NCBI GenBank assembly: GCA_902797165.1
Contig: CADBRU010000009.1
Span: 1-64,000 of the forward strand
DNA from: an uncultured Elusimicrobium sp.
GTDB lineage: Bacteria > Elusimicrobiota > Elusimicrobia > Elusimicrobiales > Elusimicrobiaceae
Reading direction: 5' to 3'
DNA length: 64,000 nt
Numbering within the stretch: position 1 is the first letter of the stretch; each line of letters begins with the position of its first letter. Below the pieces are notes generated by a model, which searched no databases, was not told the DNA's origin, and was given only the letters and a program-made list of their open reading frames with translations. Below are positions 50,315 through 59,630 of the stretch, in pieces. Made by a program: the position numbers and the translations under genes.

Positions 50315-50760
50315 TTTTTCTCCTGAATATCTTTCCCGTTTTGTTTCAAAAATTCCCGAGAGATACGCATAATAACACTGCAACCGCCATCGTCTAAATA
50401 TTCGGTTGAAATCAGTTCCATGTGGCTAAGCAAACCTTGTGCGGAAGTATGGATTGAAGAACCCTGTGAAACAGCGTCCACAATTTCGATATCACTTTCC
50501 ATATTGGCCCCGTATAATACTTCCGTAGCACGTTGATACGCATTGGCAATGGCTGCTTCGCGAGACAAGATGCGGCGCTGAGAGTCGGAAGTGTGACTAG
50601 GGTTTGCCGCCCCAAAACCGCGCACCCACAGGTATTCTCCGTCTACTAAAGTATCATTGAATTTGGGAGCAATTTTGCCGTCCTTTACTGCGGTTTTGAG
50701 ATGAGAACCACAGGCTCCCAAACAAAATAAAGCAATGATTAGTACAGTGATTTTTCTCAT
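50311..50760 (-). CDS. Small LPP20-like lipoprotein, 149 residues
   Basis: Lipobox LGAC at residues 14-17. The mature protein has WVRGFGAANPSHTSDSQRRILSREAAIANAYQRATEVLYG, the Ala-rich helix of LPP20-type lipoproteins, and ends in the strand GGCSVIMRISREFL. It is a shorter relative of the next gene, so the two may form a hetero-complex on one membrane. It is coupled by ATGA overlaps to the DnaA-like fusion gene upstream and to the 368-residue lipoprotein downstream, which fixes all three starts. Function unknown. Confidence 0.75.
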   Translation of the reverse strand: MRKITVLIIALFCLGACGSHLKTAVKDGKIAPKFNDTLVDGEYLWVRGFGAANPSHTSDSQRRILSREAAIANAYQRATEVLYGANMESDIEIVDAVSQGSSIHTSAQGLLSHMELISTEYLDDGGCSVIMRISREFLKQNGKDIQEKK

Positions 50761-53681
50761 TTCAACAACTCCGCTAATGTTTTCACATACGTGCTGGGCA
50801 GTGCAGCATCTTCGAAGTTAATAACACCGCAGCGGATCAGCATGATTTCTAACATGTGTGTCATAATATCATAGAAGTTTTCCCGCACGGACGGATCACA
50901 TTCATCAATGCTGGGGCCCAAAATGACGGCACCTTTTAGTTTGCGATTGTCACACAAGTTGGCAATCTTAAACGCGGAAGAGATGATGTTTTCCGTAGAG
51001 TATGACGAACGGATGGCTAATTCCATTCCGCCCGTAATGCCTAACTCTTTAGCCCGCTGTTGCAAGGCAAAAAGCAACCAATCCAGCATATCGGAATGAT
51101 TTTGAGGATAGAAAATGCCGATGCGTCCCCATTCACCATGTCCGGTAATAGCCGTAGATTTAATGTCTTTAATAGCGGTATGGGAAATAAGAGAAGTTTT
51201 GTCTTCTCCGCCGGACGCTAAGAGTTGATTGAAAATGGACAATATGGGGTGATGTTGCCCTTGCATAACTCTTTCCAGTACGCGCACACGGCGGATACTG
51301 CGTGCGACAGTGCCCAAAGACATATGCGGATGTACAAAGAAGCGTTGTGCATCATCATTGGTTATGTCAATGGAGTTATTGATCAACATCTTTTGAATAA
51401 TGCGCATCAGTGCGGAACCTTGGGCTTGCTTTAAATCGGAGATCCATCCGGAATCTAATTTGAATTTAAGCAATTCTTCCAATTTTGCCAAGTTCTCAGG
51501 CGGATATTTGGAAGTAATGACGATTTGTTTATGTTGATCGCGGAAATCATTAAGCAGTTTAGACAAATACGCGCGGTTTTGTTCGTTGATGGAAATCAAA
51601 TGAATATCGTCAATGAGCAAAGCACGTACCGAGGAAGTAAACTGTTCAAATTGTTTAATATTTCCTTCCATGATATAGCGTTGAATACCGCGGGATAAAC
51701 GAACCCCGTTTGTGATAAACACATTTTCTTGACCGAATTTTTTGGATAATGCATATCCGATAGCATGCAAGAAATGTGTTTTCCCGGTACCGCCGGAGCC
51801 ATGCAAGACCAAGGGGTTATACAGTTTGCCCGGGTTTTCAATTACGGAAATGGCCGTTGCGTGGGCAAAACGGTTGACAGAAATGGTCATATTCTCCAAG
51901 GTGTACGTGGGCACCAAAGGCACTTCTATAGGCCAATTGTACTTTTTAAGTTCCGATAAAGGCACTTGAATAGAGTGGTCGATGGTGGTCGTTTTTTCAA
52001 GTGGATTTACCATCCGTTTGCGGCGCAAAATTGTCGGATGTACTTCCTCTTGCGGTTCGGCCGGTGTGCCGGACATCGGCGGTTTGGGAGCGGCCGGAGT
52101 CGGCGGAACGGGTGTAGCGCCGGGCTGAGTCGGTTGCTCTTTGCGTTTCAACCGTAAGAAAGTTTTGCGTGTTTCCCCTGTATTTTCTGTCATAGTATTA
52201 TTCTCCATAGGTGTTTGCGGTCCGAATACTTCTTCTAATTCTTTGGTAATGCCATGTTCCGCAACTTCTTCTTCCACGGCAGGCGGTTGCGGTGTCGGCT
52301 CCTGCAAAGGTTGCGTCGCCGGTGCCGCCGGTAAAACCGGAGGTTGCGGCGGTTGTGAAGGCTCTGTAGGGGCTTGCGCCGGTGTCTGCGGTTGAGCAGG
52401 CTGAGTTGTTTGTGTTTTAGAAGTATTGGCTGCTAATAATTGTTCAAAAGGATCCATCACTTCTTGGGCTGTATTTTCCTCGTTTGAAGGCCAAGAAGGC
52501 GTAGTTGGTTGCGTCGGCGGAGTGGGCGGCGTCATCGGTTGCATATCCGGCAGATCTGCCAAATCTTTGTCTTGGGGAGCAATTTTGGCATGCTCTACAA
52601 AACTTAAATCTTTCTCGGTAATATGCTCCGTTACCGCCGCTACTTCATTGATATCCATAAAACAAGTTTGATCTTTCATTTTTTGTTCAAAGATATTAAA
52701 ATCGGTTGCTTTGGGCGGTTGCGGTGCTTGAGATTTAGACGCAGCCTGCGGAGTAGCCGGTTTTTTACTTTGGGCAAACTCCTTTTCAAGATCCATAAAC
52801 ATGTCGTATTTTGTCTCTGCCGAGAAAATATCTCCCAGTTCCACTTTCGGCGGTGGTGGCGCTACCGGCTTGGTAGTAGGCGCAACGGGCGGCTGCGGCG
52901 TGGTGTCGGCAGGAGACTGCGGCGCGACCAGTGCCTGAGGTTGTTGCGGCGCTTGTTCTTTTTCTGCCGGCACAAGAGGCTCGGTGGTTGAAAACGATAA
53001 ATCTATTTGCGCCATATGCGTAGAAGTTTTATTAGCCGGAGGCAAAGAAAATGTTTTTTCTTCCGTCGGCGGCGGTGGCGGCGTCTGACTGAAAGTCAAA
53101 GAGATTTCCCGGGTATGCGGTTCCTCAGGCAGCGGCGGAATCGGCGGAAGAGGCTTTTTAGGCTCTTGAGGCTGCTGCATTTGAAACGTTTGCGCGATAG
53201 AGCGAATTGTTTTATCGAAATCATTTAAGTCGATAACTTTATGACCGGGAAGAGGTTGCTCTTGGTATTCTTCGGGCGTCGGAATAGGAACGGTTTTATT
53301 ACTGGAGTGATCGGTAAACTCACTTTCCGACGGATCCAATGTAAGAAAAGTGGGAAAGGCTTTGTCCTCTTGTTCCGCACCGGGTTTATAGAGTTGCGTG
53401 GCAAAAGTACCGCCCGGCATCAGTTCATTAACCTGTTGGGCATGCACAATGGTTTGTTGTACGATTTGTCTGATTTTTTCTAACGTGTCTTCATCCAAAT
53501 CACTGGGGAGCGGAAAACTGTAAATATACGGAGCCAGAGCCGGTCTGGGCGGCTTGACATATTGTTTGAGTTTCCGTGCCATCAGACGCGCATCCTGCTC
53601 CGATCCGTCCATTAACAGTGAATAGCGGATTTCGGAAGAGGAGGGGTCTATGTTAGAAAAAATCTCCCAGTTGTTAATCAT
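50757..53681 (-). CDS. DnaA-like AAA+ ATPase fused to a long Pro-rich N-terminus and novel C-terminal domain
   Basis: 974 residues. 1-130: a small folded-looking part ([21 protein letters not shown]). 130-590: Pro/Thr/Gln/Ala-rich and probably disordered, with repeated short motifs such as DLNDF, SLTF, DLSF (twice), GDIF, FNIF and DPF. 595-810: a DnaA-type ATPase, with [22 protein letters not shown] (DnaA N-motif), Walker [10 protein letters not shown] (628-636), Walker B LLIDDIHL (688-695), sensor I VITSK, and Arg residues near 793-800 in the sensor II place. The DnaA helix-turn-helix domain is missing; residues 840-974 are a domain I do not recognise. By eye the box VII arginine finger of DnaA aligns with Lys. 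The true dnaA must be elsewhere. It overlaps deoC and the small lipoprotein (ATGA). Confidence 0.85.
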   Translation of the reverse strand: MINNWEIFSNIDPSSSEIRYSLLMDGSEQDARLMARKLKQYVKPPRPALAPYIYSFPLPSDLDEDTLEKIRQIVQQTIVHAQQVNELMPGGTFATQLYKPGAEQEDKAFPTFLTLDPSESEFTDHSSNKTVPIPTPEEYQEQPLPGHKVIDLNDFDKTIRSIAQTFQMQQPQEPKKPLPPIPPLPEEPHTREISLTFSQTPPPPPTEEKTFSLPPANKTSTHMAQIDLSFSTTEPLVPAEKEQAPQQPQALVAPQSPADTTPQPPVAPTTKPVAPPPPKVELGDIFSAETKYDMFMDLEKEFAQSKKPATPQAASKSQAPQPPKATDFNIFEQKMKDQTCFMDINEVAAVTEHITEKDLSFVEHAKIAPQDKDLADLPDMQPMTPPTPPTQPTTPSWPSNEENTAQEVMDPFEQLLAANTSKTQTTQPAQPQTPAQAPTEPSQPPQPPVLPAAPATQPLQEPTPQPPAVEEEVAEHGITKELEEVFGPQTPMENNTMTENTGETRKTFLRLKRKEQPTQPGATPVPPTPAAPKPPMSGTPAEPQEEVHPTILRRKRMVNPLEKTTTIDHSIQVPLSELKKYNWPIEVPLVPTYTLENMTISVNRFAHATAISVIENPGKLYNPLVLHGSGGTGKTHFLHAIGYALSKKFGQENVFITNGVRLSRGIQRYIMEGNIKQFEQFTSSVRALLIDDIHLISINEQNRAYLSKLLNDFRDQHKQIVITSKYPPENLAKLEELLKFKLDSGWISDLKQAQGSALMRIIQKMLINNSIDITNDDAQRFFVHPHMSLGTVARSIRRVRVLERVMQGQHHPILSIFNQLLASGGEDKTSLISHTAIKDIKSTAITGHGEWGRIGIFYPQNHSDMLDWLLFALQQRAKELGITGGMELAIRSSYSTENIISSAFKIANLCDNRKLKGAVILGPSIDECDPSVRENFYDIMTHMLEIMLIRCGVINFEDAALPSTYVKTLAELLK

Positions 53682-54322
53682 TTTCCCTCAATAATTTTTA
53701 CACCGGCACTGGCACCGATACGGGTGGCACCCGCGGCTACCATCGCATCAAAATCTTCGCGCGTGCGTACACCACCGGAGGCTTTTACTTGTACCTTTTC
53801 GCTGACGGTTTTGCGCATTAAAGCCACATCGGCGGCAGTGGCACCGGCCCCGGTAAAACCCGTAGAGGTTTTGACAAAATCGGCCCCGGCCTTTTCCGCC
53901 AATTGACAAACTTTTACTTTTTCATCGTCCGTTAAAACGGAGGTTTCAATAATGACTTTTAAGGTAAAATTTTGTCCGGCATTACGCACGGCTTTTATAT
54001 CGGCAAAAACGGTATCCCAATCGGCACTTTTAAGAGCGCCCAAATTGACTACCATATCCAGTTCATCGGCGCCATCTTGCAGTGCTTTTTTAGCCTCAAA
54101 TACTTTGACTTCGGTCGGCGTGGCTCCCAGCGGAAAACCAATTACCGTACAAACTTTTACGCCGCTTCCGGCCAATTGTTTTTTACAAAACGAAACCCAG
54201 TACGGATTTACACATACGCTGAAAAAACCATACTGACGGGCTTCCTGACAAATTTTCTCAATATCGGCCTGAGAGGCTTGCGGTTTAAGTAAAGTGTGGT
54301 CAATGTATTTGGCTAATTCCAT
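53678..54322 (-). CDS. deoC: Deoxyribose-phosphate aldolase
   Basis: A 214-residue class I aldolase that splits 2-deoxyribose-5-phosphate to acetaldehyde and glyceraldehyde-3-phosphate. [31 protein letters not shown] and [13 protein letters not shown] (Schiff-base Lys) are present, with VKASGGVRT near the end. It follows tpiA by nine bases, and its product glyceraldehyde-3-phosphate is the tpiA substrate. Its stop overlaps the start of the DnaA-like gene (ATGA). Confidence 0.95.
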   Translation of the reverse strand: MELAKYIDHTLLKPQASQADIEKICQEARQYGFFSVCVNPYWVSFCKKQLAGSGVKVCTVIGFPLGATPTEVKVFEAKKALQDGADELDMVVNLGALKSADWDTVFADIKAVRNAGQNFTLKVIIETSVLTDDEKVKVCQLAEKAGADFVKTSTGFTGAGATAADVALMRKTVSEKVQVKASGGVRTREDFDAMVAAGATRIGASAGVKIIEGK

Positions 54323-54331
54323 AAAATGCTC

Positions 54332-55084
54332 CTAGTTGAAATTAATAATGCGGTCGAATTTTTCTGCAATTAAAGATTGACCGCCCACCAGTGCGCCGTC
54401 CACATCCGGTTTAGCCATAATTTCATCTACGTTTGTATCTTTTACACTGCCGCCGTATAAAATGCGGGTGGCTTGGGCAAAATTATCTCCGTATTTTTTG
54501 GCTAAAGTAGCGCGGATAGCGGCGTGTACTTCTTGGGCTTGTTCGGGGGTGGCTGTTTTGCCGGTACCAATGGCCCAAACCGGTTCATAAGCAATAATCA
54601 AACCTTTGAGTTGCTCTGCGGTAAAACCTTTTAATCCGTTTTCGATTTGACCGTTAATCACGTCTAAGGTTTTGTTTTCTTCGCGCTCTTGCAAAGTTTC
54701 ACCTACGCAAAAGATAATGGTTAAATTATGGCGCAAAGCGGCGGCTACTTTTTTGTTCAAAATTTCGTCCGTGTCTCCAAATACGCTGCGGCGTTCGCTA
54801 TGACCTAAAATGGTGTGCGTGGCACCGGCATCTTTGGCTTGCACCGGGGAAACGGCACTGGTAAAAGCACCTTTATCTTCCCAGTGAATATCTTGGGCGG
54901 ATACTTGCAGTATAGAACCTTTGGCCAATTCCGCTACTTTGGCTAAGGACGTAAAAGAGGGGGCTACGATAATTTCAGCCTTATTTTTATTGGTCGTTTT
55001 TTTAAGGGCTTCGACGAGAGCGGTAGATTCCGCTAGGGTGTTGTGCATTTTCCAGTTTCCGGCAATAATAGGAGTTCTTTTCAT
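54332..55084 (-). CDS. tpiA: Triosephosphate isomerase
   Basis: A 250-residue TIM barrel interconverting glyceraldehyde-3-phosphate and dihydroxyacetone phosphate. GNWKMH (Asn, Lys), LGHSERR (catalytic His), AYEPVWAIGTGKTA (catalytic Glu) and ILYGGSVK (phosphate) are all present. First gene of the eleven-gene minus-strand run. GAGGT precedes the ATG, and TATACT at about 55095-55100 is a possible -10 for the whole run. Confidence 0.96.
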   Translation of the reverse strand: MKRTPIIAGNWKMHNTLAESTALVEALKKTTNKNKAEIIVAPSFTSLAKVAELAKGSILQVSAQDIHWEDKGAFTSAVSPVQAKDAGATHTILGHSERRSVFGDTDEILNKKVAAALRHNLTIIFCVGETLQEREENKTLDVINGQIENGLKGFTAEQLKGLIIAYEPVWAIGTGKTATPEQAQEVHAAIRATLAKKYGDNFAQATRILYGGSVKDTNVDEIMAKPDVDGALVGGQSLIAEKFDRIINFN

Positions 55085-55200
55085 AAATACCTCAGTATAA
55101 AATAGATCTTGTCGTTTTCGTAGGAAAACGGCCTATATAAATACTACCAAAAAATACAGCATTTTGTAAGGGGGAATTTTTATCAAGGTAAATAACAAGA

Positions 55201-55230
55201 AAAAAACCCCCGCTTGAGGCGGGGGTTTTT
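55201..55230 (-). terminator. Terminator of the peptide transporter gene
   Basis: CCCCCGC / GCGGGGG with A- and T-runs on both sides, so it can act in either direction; it separates the transporter from tpiA on the same strand. Confidence 0.85.
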
Positions 55231-55255
55231 GCTGCTAAATTTCGAATGCACTTAC

Positions 55256-56644
55256 TTATTTTACACCGTGCATCCAATATTTGATTTTCTTGGTCATAAT
55301 CCACATAATTACACCAAAGGACAAAGAACCGATGGCGGGAATAGAGAATAAGGTGGTCAAACTCCAAGATTCATAGTGGCTGGCTAACCATCCGGCTAAG
55401 AGATTTCCGAAGAAAGAAGAGGCCAACCAAATGCCCATAAATAAGGACATGAATTTAAGCGGAGAGAGTTTGGTTACCATGGATAAGCCTACGGGGGACA
55501 AGCACAATTCGCCCATCGTGCAGAGCATATACATAAAGATTAACCATAAGGCACTGACCGGACCGCTGGATAAGTACACAGAGGCACCCACCGCAATGAT
55601 CGCAAAGGCCAAACCTTGCAAGAATAAACCCCAACCGAATTTGGTCGGAATAGAGGGGTTTTTATCTCCCAGTTTGATCCACATCTTGGCAAAGATAGGC
55701 GCAAACAACACCACACAAATAGGGTTGACTGCTTGGAAATAAGAAGCCTTTAAGGTAACTTGTCCGATAAACGGTAATACCGGGGTTAAGTTGGTGGCTT
55801 CGGCCGCAAAGAAGTTTAAGGATGTGCCGGCTTGTTCAAAGAACGCAAAGAAGAAGATGGCAAAAGCCGTGAAGGTACAAATGGCTTTAATTTTATCCCA
55901 TTCGTCTTGCGTGAGCGGGCGGTTAGCGGCTTCGGCTTTGGCTTTTTCTTCCGGATCATCATCAGACACGTTTTTGGTAACCGGATGCAAACCGATATGT
56001 CCCAAGTATTTGTTTTGAGAAACCAAATACCAAACTAAACCGATAATCATGCCGGTACCGGCTGCCATGAAACCGTATTTCCATTTGGCGGCGGCTAAGG
56101 CTGCATCCATCCCTTGGGAAGGTTCGCCTAAATAACCACAGACAAACGGTGCAAAGAAAGCGCCGATGTTGATACCCATGTAAAAGATCGTAAAACCACC
56201 GTCACGGCGGGCATCATTGGGTTCATACAATTCACCTACGATGGAAGAAATGTTCGGTTTGAAAAAACCATTACCGATAATAATTAAGGTCAACCCTGTT
56301 CCGAGTGCGAGCACCGGATTGATTAATTCATACGAGGCCAACGTGAATTGTCCTATGGCCATTAAAATAGCACCAATGGTAATGGAGTGACGTTTACCGA
56401 TATAGCGGTCCGCTATATAACCGCCGAGTACCGGGGTTAAATAAACCAAAGCGGTAAACATACCGTAGATCTGGCTGGAACGTTCTTTGGTAAAACCGAT
56501 TACGGTGCTTACCATAAACAGAGCAAGTAATGCTCTCATTCCGTAGTAGTTGAAACGTTCCCACATTTCCACCATAAAAAGCATATATAAGCCTTTGGGG
56601 TGGCCTTGTTTGGTAACGTTGTGTTTTACTTCTGCATCAGTCAT
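55256..56644 (-). CDS. Proton-dependent oligopeptide transporter (POT/PTR family)
   Basis: A 462-residue MFS-type peptide importer with about twelve to fourteen helices. The signature ExxERFxYYG is seen as EMWERFNYYGMRALLALF, followed by PVLGGYIADRYIGKR and, in the second half, FEQAGTSLNFFA (Glu) and GELCLSPVGLSMV, the PTR motif. It takes up di- and tripeptides with protons, matching the 2-oxoacid oxidoreductase operon of an amino acid fermenter. Monocistronic; TGAGG lies about 13 bases before the ATG. Confidence 0.93.
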   Translation of the reverse strand: MTDAEVKHNVTKQGHPKGLYMLFMVEMWERFNYYGMRALLALFMVSTVIGFTKERSSQIYGMFTALVYLTPVLGGYIADRYIGKRHSITIGAILMAIGQFTLASYELINPVLALGTGLTLIIIGNGFFKPNISSIVGELYEPNDARRDGGFTIFYMGINIGAFFAPFVCGYLGEPSQGMDAALAAAKWKYGFMAAGTGMIIGLVWYLVSQNKYLGHIGLHPVTKNVSDDDPEEKAKAEAANRPLTQDEWDKIKAICTFTAFAIFFFAFFEQAGTSLNFFAAEATNLTPVLPFIGQVTLKASYFQAVNPICVVLFAPIFAKMWIKLGDKNPSIPTKFGWGLFLQGLAFAIIAVGASVYLSSGPVSALWLIFMYMLCTMGELCLSPVGLSMVTKLSPLKFMSLFMGIWLASSFFGNLLAGWLASHYESWSLTTLFSIPAIGSLSFGVIMWIMTKKIKYWMHGVK

Positions 56645-56724
56645 TTTCTTTTATTTCCTCACTTAGTATAAAAAAAGCGTACCCCTTATTTTACAAAATA
56701 ATAGGAGGCCAGTGCCACAGAAAT

Positions 56725-57024
56725 TTAGAAAGTAAGCATGGTGCCCATCATTTCTTTGACCAAAATAAGGGCTTTATATAAGGAATAGAATAGGTAAAAA
56801 GAAAAGAAGATAATGCCTATCGTCCACAACCATTTGGCGGTAGTGGTGATTTTGCGCGAAAGCCAAACCCAAATTAAAGCAAACGGACCAATCAGTAAAG
56901 CACATAATAAAATGCCTCCGTGATCATACCAGAAACCCATGCGCGGTTTTAGAGTTTTTCCGCAATGGCGGCAATAGCAATCGGCTTCTTCAATAGGGCG
57001 GTGGCAACGGGTGCAAGTAAGCAT
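56725..57024 (-). CDS. Small zinc-ribbon membrane protein
   Basis: A 99-residue protein: an N-terminal zinc ribbon with two CxxC pairs (CTRCHRP, CYCRHCGKTL), then two membrane helices (GILLCALLIGPFALIWVWL and WLWTIGIIFFSFYLFYSLY). Its ATG overlaps the rel stop by one base (TAATG), so it is co-translated with it. There is no known function; a regulatory or membrane-tethering role for Rel is only a guess from coupling. Last gene of the oxidoreductase-lpxB-rel unit. Confidence 0.75.
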   Translation of the reverse strand: MLTCTRCHRPIEEADCYCRHCGKTLKPRMGFWYDHGGILLCALLIGPFALIWVWLSRKITTTAKWLWTIGIIFFSFYLFYSLYKALILVKEMMGTMLTF

Positions 57025-58469
57025 TAGATTTCTTCTCCTTTGCTGCGTAAATAACGTTTAATACGACTACGTGCATTGGCGGTTTTGGCATGTTCCAGCC
57101 AATCGCGTTTTGGCTCGGAATTTTTCTTGGTAATAACTTCGCATACGTCTCCGGTTTTGAATACATAGTTCATGTTGACCATGCGATTATTTACCTTAGC
57201 ACCCATGTAATGATCCCCAATGTCGGTGTGAATGGCATAGGCAAAATCAATAGGAGTAGAACCGTCCGGCAAAGATTTTACATCTGCTTGCGGAGTAAAT
57301 ACAAAGACTTGTTGCAAATTGATGTCGGTTTGGAAACCTTCTAAAAATTCACGTGGGGCGGTTAAGTCACGCTGCCACTCAATCCACTGGCGGATCCAGT
57401 TAATTTTTTCATCAAAATTTTTATCTTTTTTACCGCCCAATTTATAGCGCCAATGGGCCGCGATGCCATACTCGCAAGTGCGGTGCATTTCTTCGGTACG
57501 GATTTGAATTTCCACAATGTCTCCCGTTGGTACAAGCACGGTAGTATGGATGCTTTGGTACATATTGGTTTTAGGGGTGGCAATATAATCGGTAAAAGTG
57601 CCGGCTAAAGGCTTAAAGCGGGAGTGCACAATCCCCAATGCTTTGTAACAATCTCCTACGCTTTGCGTAATGATACGCACACCCAAAGAATCTTGAATTT
57701 CCGCAAAAGTAAGATGTTGCTTTTGCATTTTGCGGTAAATGGAATAATAATTTTTAGCGCGGGAGAGCAAGCGGTATTGCAGGCCTTCTTCTTTCAGGGC
57801 CGGTTCTAGGGCTTTTTTAAATTCATTGAGTGCGGCCGCGCGGTCGGCGGTGCGCTTTTCCACTTGTTCCACCAAGTCTTTATATTCTTCAGGGTGTAAG
57901 TATTTAAAAGATAAATCTTCCAGTTCGGTTTTAATGGTAAACATGCCCAGTCTTTGTGCCAGCGGGGCGTATAAAGTGATGGTTTCGTAGGCTTTGAATC
58001 TTTGTTTTTCGGGTGGCATTACATCCATGGTGCGCATATTGTGGGTGCGGTCTGCCAGTTTCACTAAAATAACGCGTACATCTTCGGCTACCGCGATTAA
58101 CATTTTACGCCAATTTTCTACCGTTTCTTCATCTGTGGAAGAAAATTTTAAGTCACTGATTTTAGTGACCCCTTGCACCAGGTGGGCAATGTCTTTGTTA
58201 AATTCTTTTTTCAGTTCTTCTGTGGTAACTCCGGTATCTTCTACCGTATCATGCAAAAGCCCGGCGCAAATGGTTTCTTCATCCATTTTGAAGTCTAATA
58301 AAATTTGTGCTACGGCCGTGCAGTGATTGAAATAAGGCTCTCCGGTTTCGCGTTTTTGGTCTTTGTGTTTTTCCTGGGCAAAATAGTAGGCTTTCTCCAG
58401 CAATGTAGGGGTAGAATTGGGAGTATAAGATTTAAATTGCTCTACTAGTTTTTCCAGTTCGATAGCCAT
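57024..58469 (-). CDS. rel: Bifunctional (p)ppGpp synthetase/hydrolase, short Rel without ACT domain
   Basis: A 481-residue RelA/SpoT homologue. HD hydrolase: HCTAVAQILLDF and GLLHDTVEDTG (His-Asp...Glu-Asp) appear intact. Synthetase: RAKNYYSIYRKM, DSLGVRIIT, TNMYQSIHTTV and EIQIRTEEMHRTCEYG appear intact. The TGS domain (VFVFTPQ...LPDGSTPIDFAYAIHT) follows and the protein ends about 30 residues after it. Usual Rel proteins are about 720-780, so the helical, zinc-finger and ACT domains are missing. The stop is natural, with the next gene overlapping it. It lies one base after lpxB. Confidence 0.92.
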   Translation of the reverse strand: MAIELEKLVEQFKSYTPNSTPTLLEKAYYFAQEKHKDQKRETGEPYFNHCTAVAQILLDFKMDEETICAGLLHDTVEDTGVTTEELKKEFNKDIAHLVQGVTKISDLKFSSTDEETVENWRKMLIAVAEDVRVILVKLADRTHNMRTMDVMPPEKQRFKAYETITLYAPLAQRLGMFTIKTELEDLSFKYLHPEEYKDLVEQVEKRTADRAAALNEFKKALEPALKEEGLQYRLLSRAKNYYSIYRKMQKQHLTFAEIQDSLGVRIITQSVGDCYKALGIVHSRFKPLAGTFTDYIATPKTNMYQSIHTTVLVPTGDIVEIQIRTEEMHRTCEYGIAAHWRYKLGGKKDKNFDEKINWIRQWIEWQRDLTAPREFLEGFQTDINLQQVFVFTPQADVKSLPDGSTPIDFAYAIHTDIGDHYMGAKVNNRMVNMNYVFKTGDVCEVITKKNSEPKRDWLEHAKTANARSRIKRYLRSKGEEI

Positions 58470-58470
58470 A

Positions 58471-59628
58471 TTATTTCTTTACAATATCCGCCAAAATTTC
58501 CTTCGCGGCGCGGGCGGCTACTCCTTTTTTACCTAAAGACGCACGTAGTTTAAGCAGTTCGTCACGTTGGGCCATTAGTTTGTCCGGGTTTTGGAACATA
58601 GCCATCGTTTCTGCCGCCAAAGCATCCACATTGGCGTCTTGTTGTATCAGTTCCTTTACCAGCGGTTTGTTAGCCAGTAAGTTTACCAGTGAAATGTAGG
58701 ATACTTTGATGACTGCTTTGGCAATATGATATGTGGCCCAAGATAATTTATAAGCCACTACCATCGGTACGCCTAGGAGTGCGTTTTCCAATGTTGCGGT
58801 ACCGGAACACGCCAGCAAAAAGTCCATTTGGCTGCGCATTTTATAATCTACATCTTTAATGATGTGGAAATTCGGATGCGGATTTTCACCGATTAAATTA
58901 ACAAAATCTTGTTCTTTGGCATCCGGTAGGGCAAATAAATAGGCTTGTGTGTTGGGAAATTCTTTAAGTACCCGTTTGAAAGTTTGGTAAAACACCGGCG
59001 TCAAACGCGAAATTTCCCCATGACGGCTACCCGGCAAAATGCCCAGTTTCCAATTGTAATACTTTACATCTTCCGGAGCTGGCAAAGAATGTTCCTGCGG
59101 CTTGGGCATAATGTCAAGCAAGGGATTTCCCAAAAATACGGCATTGCCTCCGTATTTTTTATGGAAATCGGTTTCAAACGGATAAATGACAAACATTTTT
59201 TTAGTTAGGTTTGCTAAATTTTTAGCCCGATATTGGCGGCTGGCCCATACTTGCGGTGTAACATAATAATAGCAGGGAATACCGCGGCGTTTGGCCATTT
59301 TTAACACTTGGTGATTAAAACCGTAGAAATCAACCACAATGACAGCGGCGGGATTTTGCGTTTCCATATATTGGCGGATTTGTTTGAGCAGATTCATCCA
59401 AAGCGGCATTTTTTTAAGCGGTTCTACAAAGCCGCTGGCGCCCTGAGAGGCCAAATCAAACAAAAAAGTATCGGCATAGGCTTTCATGCGCGGGCCGCCG
59501 ATAACAGTTAACTGAACTTCCGGATCTGCTTTTTTAAGTTCGCGCAGCAAAGAAGACGCATGCAAATCACCGGAAATATCTCCGGACACTACCAAGATGT
59601 TTTTTTGTAAAGGAGTAATGGTCGGCAT
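58471..59628 (-). CDS. lpxB: Lipid-A-disaccharide synthase
   Basis: A 385-residue GT19 enzyme that joins UDP-diacylglucosamine and lipid X. VVSGDISGDLHASSLL is the N-terminal signature; then IGGPRMKAY, VVDFYGFNHQVLKMAKRRGIPCYYYVTPQVWASR, and GILPGSRHGEISRLTPVF with the nucleotide-binding region ACSGTATLENALLGVPMVVAYKLS. It confirms LPS synthesis. It begins two bases after the Gfo/Idh oxidoreductase stop and precedes rel by one base. Confidence 0.95.
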   Translation of the reverse strand: MPTITPLQKNILVVSGDISGDLHASSLLRELKKADPEVQLTVIGGPRMKAYADTFLFDLASQGASGFVEPLKKMPLWMNLLKQIRQYMETQNPAAVIVVDFYGFNHQVLKMAKRRGIPCYYYVTPQVWASRQYRAKNLANLTKKMFVIYPFETDFHKKYGGNAVFLGNPLLDIMPKPQEHSLPAPEDVKYYNWKLGILPGSRHGEISRLTPVFYQTFKRVLKEFPNTQAYLFALPDAKEQDFVNLIGENPHPNFHIIKDVDYKMRSQMDFLLACSGTATLENALLGVPMVVAYKLSWATYHIAKAVIKVSYISLVNLLANKPLVKELIQQDANVDALAAETMAMFQNPDKLMAQRDELLKLRASLGKKGVAARAAKEILADIVKK

Positions 59629-59630
59629 AA

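Noticed and set aside
52141-53483. Arg/Gly-rich plus-strand frames across the Pro-rich linker
   Set aside because: Antisense shadows of the biased linker codons, without ribosome sites.
50757-53681. The DnaA-like gene as the true dnaA and marker of the replication origin
   Set aside because: The DNA-binding domain is absent, flanking genes are not dnaN/recF/gyrB, and no DnaA box cluster is seen.
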